Positions 34,132 through 47,000 of a stretch of 64,000 nt of DNA are shown here, one piece after another. Every line of letters begins with the position of its first letter. Position 1 is the first letter of the stretch. The DNA comes from Hippopus hippopus (Eukaryota > Mollusca > Bivalvia > Cardiida > Cardiidae): the NCBI GenBank assembly GCA_946811185.2, contig OX328101.1, positions 32,472,122 through 32,536,121 of the forward strand. The letters run 5' to 3'. A program made the translations under genes and the position numbers. The notes under the pieces are model-generated. The model saw only the letters and a program-made list of their open reading frames with translations. It did no database searches and was not told where the DNA came from.

Positions 34132-34408
34132 GTTAAGCCTGTCATAATCAATAAACAGCTGACTTCATTCCAGCTAACTTAACAGTGAAGTCAACTTCAA
34201 TAGTCTATCTATTACAGACTATTTTCAAACACTCCACCAACTTGTCAAGGTGACACAGTTGTGGAATATTTGACTGTACTGGAAGTAGCCTTTCTTGATT
34301 TAGAAAATACTGTGGCAGGGATATTTTTCTAACAAAAAGAAAAAAAAAAAAAGCTTTAAAACTTGCAACATTTCTGTTTTATCATGGGCTGGAAATTTCA
34401 ATTAACCA

Positions 34409-34755
34409 TTCACCAAACATACCTATGTTTTACTGACCCTGAGGTAGGCAGCATTGGAAAACAACCTTTGGAAATGGAAAAAATGATGGTAACCAGCATT
34501 TTCTCCATTCCCAACAGTGTTTGCTATTCTAAACATTTGAGTCAAGTCTTTTGTCTAAAAATGTTTCCGAGTTGAAGAATTCTAAAATGTTATCATGTGG
34601 TACGAAACTAGGCAGTTTAATGGTCACCATACCACCAAAAGTAACAAAGAGTTTACAACTTTTTGCACCTGACAGAAGATCATCTATAAAAAAATGGTGG
34701 TGACTGGAGAAATTGCTAGTGATTAGCAATTTCTTCACTTGCTTCATTTTCTTAA
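34409..34755. repeat. two adjacent diverged palindromic MITE copies
   Basis: The first (34409-34597) is in forward orientation with ACCATTCACCAAACATACCT and a palindrome GGTAACCAGCATTTTCTCCA. The second (about 34598-34755) carries GGTGACTGGAGAAATTGCTA and GTGATTAGCAATTTCTTCAC, a different, degenerate hairpin. Both lie just downstream of the MDN1 stop codon. Confidence 0.5.
34616..34621 (-). promoter_or_regulatory. possible MDN1 poly(A) signal ATTAAA
   Basis: On the minus strand ATTAAA occurs about 335 nt after the MDN1 stop. No AATAAA was seen nearer. Assignment is weak because the segment is also part of a degenerate MITE. Confidence 0.25.
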
Positions 34756-34955
34756 ATGTATTTTTGTAATAAAACTTGGTTCACATAAATTTTGCATATC
34801 ATACAATGGAGGAATGAACTGTATTTCTTTCATAGCCTGTCAACAGCAATGGTCATGATTGATGTAAGTAAGAAATTTTGGAAAAAAAGTCAACATTTTA
34901 CAAGGACTTTTTCAAAGACTTCTACAAAACTGTTCTGTGAAGTTTGAGCAAAACG

Positions 34956-35093
34956 TTATCTGTCCACTGCAGAGACTAATTCAAACCACTGTCTCAATGC
35001 ATCACTTAGCACTATGGGTAAACTGTTGATATCACGTAGAATGATGTAGAAGGGAAATGGGAATGAATCCATGTATGACTTGATCTCTGGAAT
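34956..35093 (-). CDS. MDN1: MDN1 last exon (C-terminus)
   Basis: Acceptor TTTTATTTTACAG. It reads IPEIKSYMDSFPFPFYIILR, then DINSLPIVLSDALRQWFELV, ending SAVDR and TAA. The FPFPFYIILRD and LRQWFE blocks are the conserved end of midasin. Confidence 0.95.
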   Translation of the reverse strand: MPEIKSYMDSFPFPFYIILRDINSLPIVLSDALRQWFELVSAVDR

Positions 35094-38000
35094 CTGTAAA
35101 ATAAAAACATTAATATTAAAGGAACATTACACCAGATCTCTTTTTGCATTTTTTTTAAAAAAGAAAATCTAAACAAAGACTGTATATTTTTCATTTACGT
35201 GGAAAGACGGCTTTCAAACTACAGCATAGATAGAAATACACGCATAAAACATGTATTACCAATGTTTTTTGTATTTTAAATGCAAAATTTCCTATTCTAT
35301 TAGTAACAGAATAGCTGTTATTGCATAACAAGCAATAAATACATTTTTAACATGGTGAAATACCTGACGGATTAAAATTTCAAAGTTTTTGCACGCCGCC
35401 GCCACGGCTACAGCAATAATTCAATATTTTCTTCGAAAACAGCCGAGCTAAAAAAGTAAGATTTGGTTTCATACCCCTTTAATATTACATAGTGAAAAGA
35501 GAATAGGGGAAAAAAAAAAAGGAAAATCAGAAGTATTAAAGGAAGGTTTGTATCAATAATTCAGTAAACACAAGCTACAAACACACTTTGACATAAATGA
35601 ATTCATGATTTCAATTTGAAGGTGGTTGAGCGCTATTACTTTGATACCATGGTTTTACAGTTAAACTAAGTTTAAAGTTATTTGTTACAGTTATGTTTCA
35701 GAAGGTACTCTTCTTACCTCACCAGCTTCCTTGAATACAGGAACTCTTATATCAAGAATTGAATCCTGAAATAAATACAACATTTAACCCTATAACAAAC
35801 TATACCATGTTTTTTAAAGATTCTAACAAAGAAAGCTTTTGAAACTTAAACTGTCACACCAGCACCTTGTCACAAGCAGCCCAATCAGAGAACAAAAATG
35901 ATTTTCAAAACAAAGATCACCAGTGACCCTGACCTTTGGCCCACATGACCCCAAAACAAGAGGGGGAATCTCCTTGGGTCATGAGCAACACTTGTTTACA
36001 GTTTCAGGGTCCAAGGTCAAACAGCTATTGAGCTAGAGCATGGAAACAACTTTCAAGGTTCACCTGTGACCTTTACCTTTGACCCATGTGATCAAAATAC
36101 ATCAGGGAACCTCTTTGGGTCATGAGCAACACTTGTATAAAGTTTCAGGGTCCTAGGTCAAATGGCTCTTGAGTTAGAGCATGGAAACAAAAACAAGATG
36201 GACGAATTGACGAACAAATGGACAGGCAGATTGACAGACATGGTGAAATCAGTGTACCCCACTCTATTTTGTAGGTGAGGGTAAAAATATTGTAAGAAAA
36301 GGAGAAAATATTGTTAGAAAAGTTGAATGTTTTCTTCCATTTCAAAAAGAGAAATCATCTTTAGTGCTTCGTTTAGTCTTCTGTCTACAAAATATGGTCG
36401 AGTCCACATATTTGTCATTTGGTAAAGAGTTGACTGCTAGATTAAAACCAATTGTGGTTTGTCAAATGGTAAAGAGTTATATATTCCTCGTTTGTACACA
36501 TATACATGTATATAGACTTTTGGTAGGTCTTACAAAATCTTACATGGTAACAAGAATCGAACAGTCTCAGATCACAAACTGCCCATACATGTACCTTATT
36601 GTTAGGACTGTCAATTATCACAAACACAATAAACACTTTGGCCTCTCTGGCTTGTCTAACAGCTGTTTTCACCGTTTCCATTCCTTCCATAAACAAACCA
36701 CGACCATCTGACACTATCAATAGCAACTGCGCTGTTTCAGGATTTCCAATCTTACTTTGTTGGTGTTGCCTAGCTTCCATCATGATGCTGGTTGCCTTTT
36801 TTAGTAACTGGATGGACAAAAAATAATGTTATGCCATACTAACTTGAATCTCTCACATTAGAGAGAACCTTTTAACTCTTTACCACACATCACATATTTA
36901 AACTACCCTACAGAAGAATTTTGAAAACATTGTGGGAAGAGGAGAAAATACTGGTGCCCAGCAATAAACGCTTCTTGTAAATTACAAAATTCACAGTGAT
37001 TGGTTGAGTCAGAATTCCAGATCATTTATTAGTACTTAAAACTATTTTTCTGAAGCAGTATGAGAAAAATGGTCTGTATAATGTTTGAATATTATCTCCA
37101 ATTCCTGTACCCACCTGTGCAATTTTTGTTTTCTTCTGTTCAAATGTGAGATATTGTAAAAGATGTGCCCCTGACTGACTGGTGAACTGTTCTGTAAATG
37201 GATGCAACACATTCACTGTCTCTCCAAAACTGAAAATATAATGAGAAAAATAAAGTTTTTCTTACAGTTTTTGACAGCCAATCTCATAAGATGTGTGTTT
37301 CAGTCTCAATCAGATCTACAGAATGTATCATAAATACAGTACAGACAAATATAATAAAACAAGAGGGCCAAGATGGCCCTGGATCGCTCCCCTGAATTTT
37401 TGAGAGGACCATAGCCAATTTTTTTTTGAAGTATTGAAATTTTGGAAACAAAATCATTATTTTGCCAAGCAATTTTGAAAAGGTCACCTGTAAAAATCAT
37501 TTCAAAATCTGTCACCACCCCTACAATCATCACCACAGCCATGTTTTTGACGAATCAGAATTCTGCAAATAAATTTTGGGATAAGTCACACAAGGACCAT
37601 TTCTTGAACAAGATAGTGGCTAAAAATATTAGGTCAAACAAGAGCACCGCATGCGGGTGCCAACAATTGGCTGTTGGGTGCTGGATAGTAAGTTAAAATT
37701 CTAAATTGAAAAAGGGGCATAATTTGGACAAAATAATTTTAGAGTTATCTGCCCTTGTTGTATGGGTTGCTCTTTTACTAGTGAACAATTATTCCAGTTT
37801 CAAGTACATGTGTTGAGTCGAAGCCGAGATATAATAAAATGTCAAAGTTTTTGCACAACGACAACAATGCAGATGACGACAACAGGGCTATGACAATACC
37901 TTGATTTGTTTTCTATGAAAACAGCTGAGTCAGAAAAAGGGGCATAATATAAGGATCATTTCTGTGAAATTATTTCAAAATCTGACCAGTGGTTTCAGAG

Positions 38001-41000
38001 AAGAATAATTTTTAAGAATTTTTTCATGTCCGTATAGTGCAAATAGCCCCCCACCACCACAGCCATGTTTCTGGACGGATCAAAATTTCACGAACAGTTT
38101 TTCAAAGGGGGCACACAAGGAACATTTCTGTGAAATTATTTTAAAATCTGACGAGTCGTTTAAGAGAAGAAGAATTTCAAAGAATTTCTTAAAGTCCATA
38201 CAGTGCAAAGAGCCCCCCCCCCCCGTTTTTTGGCAGATCAAAATTTTGCGAACAATTTTTGAAAAGGGTCACCCAAGGAAGATTTCTGTGAAATTATTTC
38301 AAAATCTGAACAGTGGTTTCAGAGGAGAAGATTTTTAAAGATTTCTTAGAAACTTCCATTTCATTGCCATGGCAACCACAGGATGGAATCAAATTCTGTG
38401 AACAAGTTTTAAAGAGGACCTTCCAAAGAACATTCCAGTTTGGTCCAAATTGGCCCAGCGTTTTAGGAGGAGAAAATGTTTAAAGAATTGTTGACATCGC
38501 ATGATACAAAGAGCTCCTCCCCCCACCAAGGCCATGTTTTTCAATGTATCAAAATTTTGCGAAAATTTTTTTGAAAAGGGTCACCCAAGGAAGATTTCTG
38601 TGAAATTATTTCAAAATCTGAACAGCGGTTTAAGAGGAGAAGATTTTTAAAGAATTTCTTAGAAAATTCCATTTGGTTGCCATGGCAACCAGAGTTTTTG
38701 ATGGAGTCAAATTCTGTGAACACTTTTCAAAGAGGACCTCCCAAGGAACATTCCAGCCAAGTTTGGTCCAAATTGGGCCAGCGGTTAAGGAGGAGAAAAT
38801 GTTTAAAGAATTGTTGATGCATGGCACCAAGAGCCCCCCCCCCCCCCCCGGCCATGTTTTTCGATGGATCAAAATTTCGCGAACAATTTTTTAAAAGGGT
38901 CATCCAAGGACGGTTTCTGTGAAATTATTCTAAAATCTGAACAGCGGTTTAAGAGGAGAAGATTTTTAAAGAATTTCTTAGAAAATTCCATTTCATTGCC
39001 ACCACAGTTTTTGATGGAATCAAATTCTGTGAACAATTTTTAAAGAGGACCTCCAAGGGAACATTCCAACCAAGTTTGGTCCAAATTGGCCCAGCGGTTT
39101 AGGAGGAGAAGATGTTTAAAGAATTGTTGACGCCGCATGACGGACACAACGTGATCCTTAGAGCTCCCCTTGAGCACGTTGTGCTCAGGTGAGCTAAAAA
39201 GATGGTGCATACCTGCATATAGAAAGCTGTCCAGCTTCCAGTAGACTTAGAGCATTTGAGATAAGAGCAAGGGATTCAAATGCAATCTGGAAAGAAAACA
39301 AATGTAATAAAACAATAACATATTATGAGGCATGTTGTTGGAACATTGAAAAAGATGTATCAAGAAATTTAGTGTTCAATAATAAATACTACGTCAGTAA
39401 CTTCTTTGACGATTTTGTAACTTTTGACTTTGAGAACAGTGTAAAATATGGATACAGACTATGAATAAAGCTTAACCCTTTACAAGACAGCATGTGAAAA
39501 CATTGTGAGAAAAGAAGAAAATACATGCTACTAGCATTTTCTCCTTTACCTACAATGTTTTTAAAAGCCTTGTATCATAGGGTCATTAGGACACAGGATC
39601 GTCCGGCAAAGTCTTAAATACACAAATACATGTGAAAATATCATGGCAAAAGGAACTAGAGCTGTCACTGAATGTGACTTAATACCCCCGCCAGCGCTTT
39701 GACAGAAACAGGCAATTATTTGTACACAGACGGACACACAGACAGACAGGCTGATTCCAGTATACCCCCGAAAACATTCGTTTTACGGGGGTATAATTAC
39801 TGCCTGGTCAGAGAATATACGCAACTAGGAAATATTGAAAACATTCTGACCTGTTTTGAATGATTATCCACCATACTAGATGAGTCATCTATGGCCAACA
39901 TCACTTGATACTCTCTTTTACTAGGCTTAGTTCTGCGTAGCCAGATCTTGTCTTTACGGAACTGACTGGCTATGTAAGGTATCACTTTCCTCATATTTAA
40001 TCTTTTACCTGTGCGATAATCTCCTCTATAAAAATACACCAAGTAAACGGTCAGGTTAACATGTTATTATACTGGATATATCATGGCATTTACTCCTAAA
40101 ACCAACTTGCAGTATACTTCATAAAATAAATTCCTTGTAAAAAGCTGAATGATCAAAACGTGATTAAGTTAAATATATGAATACTTGTACATCTAAAAAC
40201 ACATCAGTAAAAGGTGGGATTTGTCATTCCAAATACAGTGGTTTCGAGAATGGTATGGAGAAAAATTAAAAAAGTTCAGTTTTAAACACATTGAAGAAGA
40301 CAGAGCATAAGAAAGAAATAAAATATGAGAGAAAATTAACAGAAAAAGATAAGTTGTTGAAAAGTAAAGTAAACATCATGGAGAACAGAACCATTGTTTT
40401 GTATAGGTAATTGTTATATTTTCCGACATGGTTTCAAAACTTGTCATGCACAAACAGTCAAACTTCTGTGGCTATGGGAATTACATGTAAATACCAAAGA
40501 AAGCTCAAACAATGATCTCTGTCTGCGCAAAATCTCTATATTGTTCAACCTTGGAAACCTTGCACATCCTATAGTTGGAACTATTAAACACATGTTACAG
40601 TCTTATCATTCATATTTCTATGTATTTTACCTGTCAGAGGTAAAACAAAGGGTTACTCAACATAAGTTGTTAATTTTCACACCTATATTATTTAATTGGA
40701 TATATCGGTAATCATCTGTCAAATAATGGATGCAGTGCTTGTTTTGAACACTTACTGTTAAACATAAACACTTGCTTACACTGTCAATTAGAGAATGTCT
40801 CGAATGATTCAATAATTGCTATGTCCTTTATTTTTGACCAAGATGTTGAGATGAATTAGTGCAAAAAGTAATTTTTTAACAGTGTGGTTGTATGGAGAGT
40901 GTTGGTTTCCAACAGACCAGGTTTTATTAACTCAACTTTGATGTTAATCCATACATGTAACCTTGATATGAGTTATAATCAGAACAGATACGAAATGATG

Positions 41001-44000
41001 TTACCTGTTGCTAAATATCTGCAAATAAATTTTCTTTTTCATAGGCTACACTTTTTTGTTTTGCTGATAAATGACTTTTATTATGTGCTACGTAAATGAC
41101 AAAGGTACATAGTGTGTTCTGCGTGATATTTCCATATATAGAAGATATGAAGATGTAATGAGAAAACATGTAACTTGTTCACTCACTAATTTGTTCCTTA
41201 TCTGAAATATGGATCAGTCAAACTACCAATATTTCGAACAAATTACCCGTCTGAAAGGTGTCTGAGCTACCAAAGTTTGACTGTTTATAAAAATGTATGT
41301 GCCATGCTCTGTGGAAAGGGGGGTTTAATGCATCTGCAGAAAGTACTGACCCAGGTCAGTCTGTGCACTCTGCATCGTGGAGATGCAGTAAACACCTTTT
41401 GCTAGAGTGGCGCTGATATACTTCTTCAGTAATGGCTAAAACATAGACCTGACAACAACTTTTCAGACTTCAACATACCGAAAGAATTTGCAAGCAACAA
41501 AAGAAGATGGGATTTGCCTTTAAAACGATAGGAAGCACTCAAGTACAAGGAGAAAATACTGATTACCAGTATTTCTTTTTAACCACTGTGTTTATCAAAG
41601 GGTTCCCAAGGGTTCTGAAATAATATGATTATTTGGTACAAAGCTACCTGAGTTTAGTTGCTTGTGTTGGCTCTAGGACTAGTCTAAGTTGTTCACACAG
41701 GTCCTGGGATAGACTCGATGTCAAAGCTTCGTATCTATGCCATAATTCACTGGCAACAGAGCCCTGAAATAGTTAACAATGACTCAAGTTTTTCATATTG
41801 TAAAAATTACCACGCTGTATTCCCTAGTGTAGAAACTGACAAATCAAATATTTAAATCCTTTGCTGCATGTAACTGCATGTTTTTCTTTACTTCATTTTT
41901 GTAACTCATTACTTAATCAAACAAATTGGCAGCATACAGCTTTAAAATTCTCCTTCTAAATAGTCATAATTTTCTTTAGGGGCATAAGGCCACTTGCATG
42001 AGGGGAAGGGTTGATAGAATAAATGTCAAGACAGACTGATGTTACTTACACTCTCCTTCCCTTCTGGTAAATTTGCTTGATTCCATGATCCTAGTTGAGT
42101 TTCTAATTCAGCTCTCAGACTTTCAAGGTCAATAGCCTACAAGAAACAAATAGAAAGTGGGTATCACATCACAGCAACAGACAACTCACTAAGATCAAAG
42201 GTTGTATTTAACCCTTTACCAAACAATGCCTGGTTTTTACGACCCAGAGGAAGGAGCCTTCTGAAAACCAGCATTTTCTCCTTTTCCCACAATGTTTTCT
42301 GCTCTTCTAAAGTCAAGTTTCAATTTTTGAGTCACATTTATTTTATCGTCGGCAAATACTTTCAATTTGGACAGGTCTAAAATTTTGTCGTTTGGTACAG
42401 AGTTAAACTCTATACCAAAGCACGAAGTTTTAGACTTGTCCAACTGGAAAGCAATTTTCAGACAACAATTTAAGGTGGCTCAAATGACGAAATTTTTCAT
42501 TGAAAAGGTACAAAACATTGTAGGAAAAGGAGAATAATTAACACATGTTAACATTTTCTCTTGTATCCAAAATGCTCTCAAAAGCCCTTTTCCTTCAGGG
42601 TTGTTAAAACACAGGATTGTTTGGTAAAGGGTTAATAGCCAACTGTAATTAGGGTATTCAAAGTTCCACATATACAAAATGTCTATGAATAGGTCATTGA
42701 AAGATCAGAGACAAAAGAAACGAAATATTTCAAGACAATAAGCTTAAATTTCTTAATAAAAAATCATTCTGTTTACAACAAGGGCAATTTGCATGAGAAC
42801 AAAACATCTTAAAAAGGAAAATTCAAAACTAGAAATATGTCACTGACACGGTTGTCCCTCACTGCAACCTTGACCTTTGATCTAGCAACATTTATGTTGT
42901 ACCTGACACGTCGTCTATCCATGGTGATCATTTTGTCAAAAAAACTACAATTGGACCATGCACCTCAAAGTTTTAGGCTGGACACAAACGGCACTGTTTC
43001 CCAAACATACATACACATATACATACACACTGAGCCCTGGCAGCTCAGTTGGTAGCATACAGAATTAAAGAAAAGGGGACATTGGTGTGAGCCCCTGGCT
43101 TGGCCAATTTCTTTCCGAGGATTGATGATAGTCATTGCGACAGGACTCATTCCTCTCTCACTGCTGACCATTTTTCGATGATGGTTATGTGGGAAAGCAG
43201 CCAGTGGCTTGGAAAGAATACTGTGCGGAGTACTGGTAAAAGAAACTTGAGGAAAGCATGGATAAGTGAACTGGTTGCTGCGATGTAAGTGAAATAATGT
43301 TGAAATGGCATTAAACACCATACAATCAATCACACGCATTCACACAAACACATGGCCAGGGTTAACACTACATGCCCCCCTCCTCCATTTTAATGGCAGG
43401 GTCATAACTCATAAAACTGACAGCACTGCTTGAATGACTGACTGTATCATCATCTTCAAGCACCAGAGTCTGGTTTGATCACTCATAAAAGTTGTCACAC
43501 CCAATTCTAATACTTTATCCACACTTAAGATTTTACTGAAAAAATACAATACTATTTCCCTTGAAATCCTAAATACCACACTCTCCATGTATAATGAAAA
43601 TTGCAAAGTATATCAATACCAAGTTGTCAATGTGAAAATTTTCCAGAGCTGTATGTATTGTAGAATCAAATCCTCTAGCCACGGTTATTGTGTCAACTTT
43701 GTCTCCTGGTATATCATATGTTGAATCATCTTTACCATCAATGGGTTCTTCTGCATCATCACCAAGCCCATCTTTGTGAGATTTAGATTTCTTTATCTCT
43801 GCTGGATTCATATTTTCTGTGTTGTCATCCATCTGTTGATATGAAAAAAATAATGATCATACAATAAGATATAGAAAGAGGTTGTAATCTGGGATCAAAT
43901 GTTTGATTATCCAAAAATACACTTGAGGAGGACACACCATCATTTAAATTACCTCAAGAAATAACAAGAGCACTGCAAAGTGGGGCAATATTACATAAAG

Positions 44001-47000
44001 AAAGCCATCAAGAGGAGGTCACATTTGACCCCTGCTGTGACCCTGACCTTGGAGCCCGGTGTCTGAAACTTCTGCTTTGCAGGTCATCATGTCCAGGCTG
44101 TCTAAATGTGAGCTATATTTTCAATAGAAAATCAGACAAGAGGTTCAAGAGGTATGTAGCTGACTAGATTTAAAAGCATATCACCTTTGACCCCTGCAGT
44201 GACTTTGACCTTCAACATTCCTCATCAAGGTGCACACATGTCTAAAATATTTCAAATCAAACAAGGTCTTCAAGAAAAATTGGGTTGACACACAACTGCT
44301 AATAGATTGATGAAAAGAGGGACAAATACAAATAATAGGTTCCTTCCTGCAGATCAAAAGTTCATCATTACAAACTTACCTCATTTTCATTATCTAGTTT
44401 GTCTTCCATAGTTTCAGTACCATCTATATCGCTGTCCTTGTCTTCATTTTCTGCATTAATTTGTCCTTGCTGTTCCTGTTGGTCCATTGTGGCAGTATCT
44501 AGAGTCTGTGCATCATAATGTTCTGTGGAATCCTTGATATGTTCATACTCCTCCGTTTCTACCTTCTGACTGTCATCTCTAGTCTTAGTTACAAAATGAA
44601 ATTTACCATGTACACAATGTCATTCAAAACAATACTTAACTTTTCACCAAACAACAAAATTTTGGACTAGACTAAATTGAAAGCACCTTCAGAAAAGTAA
44701 ACAAATGTTGCTGAAATGATTATTTCTGTTTTTGATATGGTAGAAAGCATTGTGGGAAAAGGAGAAAATGCTGGTTACCAGCATTTTCTCCTTTTCCTAC
44801 AATGATTTTAAAATGCTTCTTCCTCGGGATTGTTAAAATATGGGATTCTTTGCTAAAGGATTATTGCCTGGATTGCTAAAAAAAAATCTCTTGCAATTGT
44901 CATTCATTTTCAGTAAATCTAAACAAGCTGTTGCAATTTTGCTGCTGTTTGACTAGGATTTCATGTAATTTATCTGACAATGAAGACACAAGATCAATCT
45001 GCATGTTCTATGCAGTCTGAACTTGATCTACACTTTCCATAAAAACACCTGAAGTTGTCTTTATTATTCTTAGGACTTAAAAAGAAAATATTTATATACA
45101 CTTTATATAAACTAAAAACATTTTTAAAGCAATAATACATTAATTCTTTCACATTTATAAGTCTTCATGTGGAAAATTCATGTATTATTCCAGGTAGCAA
45201 ACAGGCCTCATCTAATAACTTCATATGACTGGCATGTAGTCTGTAACCAAATGATTTCACTTTGAAATCTGACTACCATGTGATTGGTACATGTATGTTC
45301 AATCAATAGGTAAACCAAACCTTGTTATTATTTTGATCATAATTTCTCAGAAAAAGCTGGATGTGTAGACCAATGATCAGAGTACATGTTCTGTGCAGTA
45401 ATTGATCTTGGTTTACGCTGACCTCAAAAGCAACATATATTGCTCTTAACATGCAAAAAGTTGATTATTCCATAAGGTAATCACTAAAGCAATGGCACAG
45501 TGCCCACTACCCACAATATGCACATGCATATAAAGAATTTTACTACTAAAGCTGTAAATCATGATATCATATATTGAATTTTCTTGATACATGTGTCTTC
45601 TCAAACTAATAAGATACATGTAGGTTAAATTCATGCACTGATAACTAGAGAATTCCCCTATGCTTTACAAAAAATGCCACACCCCTGCTCCCTCCCCAAT
45701 CGTGCTTCATTGTGTGTATAAATATTTTAATCCTGGCTATGCCTATAAAAAGACTTTAGTACTGCTCTCCTATATATGAAAGAGGTCACCTAAAATTAGA
45801 CTACAATAAGTGATAGTATTTATACATTTTGGAGTATTCTGTTATTATACCTGGTTATGTTGACCGTCTACAGTTTTCAACTTTTTGTATCTCTGTTCAT
45901 CTGTTCCAAGTGATCTGTCACTGTCTGACTTCCCTGGTTGTCTATCATACTATTAGAGACAGAAAAAGTAAAACATATTTTTATCTACTAGAGCTACTAA
46001 TAAACAAAATGAAGTCAAAAGAGAAAACCAAAATATTGCAATTTTATAGCTCCCCCTCCCCCCGTCCCAGAATGTCTCCTCAAAGCAGATAGTGTCAATT
46101 GAAGATCAGACATGTAAAGATACAAATTCACTGGTTAACCCTTTTCAACTAAATCTTTTACCACACAATCCCGAGTTTTAACATCCCTGAGGTATAAAGC
46201 ATTTGAAAACATCATAGGAAAAGGAGAAAATTATGGTAACCAGCATTTTCTCTTTTCTGACGATGTTTTCTACTTTTTTCAAAGGCAAATATCATCATCT
46301 GATCCCAAATTATTTTGTTCTGCAAATGCAGTTGGTTTTCGGAAGTCGAAAATTCTGTTGTGTAATACAGGATTAGTTACCTCAAGCAGGATGACTTCTG
46401 AAGACATAGGAAAAGGAAATGCCAGTTACAAATATTTTCTCCTTGCTCCACTATGTCTTCCTTTCTTTTCACAGACAAATATCATTTAAGACATTTGATT
46501 TGTTGTCTGTGAATGATTTCAATTTGGGAAATGTCAAAAACTTTGAAAAGAGATAATACATTAACATCTGTAGAAAAAGTTTTCATCTAGCAGCAGATAA
46601 CCGTAGCAAACATTGTAACACTATCTTAATTCATTAATACCTGAATTGATGGTCCATATTTTACAAAAACATACAATAACTTTAAAGATTACACTGTACA
46701 CATGTAAGGCTTGGGGAATAAATGAAATTTTACAAAATTGATACCTGTTTCCTTTTTCCTTGAGAAATACTTGACTTTGTAGACATTGTTTGCCCTTTGT
46801 GTCCATCCTCCATCTCCGCCTTAGCTTGGCCAGTACCCTCAGTCTACAGAAAAAATACATTGCATTAAAAGTAACATGAAACCGGACAAGACAATCATGA
46901 TAGTCCTGTAACCTTCACCTGAACTAATATGGACTAATTTGCAAAACTCAAAGAGAAGGAAGAGAACATGACCCAAGAGCCAGAATTGGTGCAACTTTGA

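Noticed and set aside
46621..46860. 79-residue minus-strand frame overlapping MDN1 exon 13
   Set aside because: The other frame has consensus splice sites, keeps phase and aligns with midasin; this one runs into intron.
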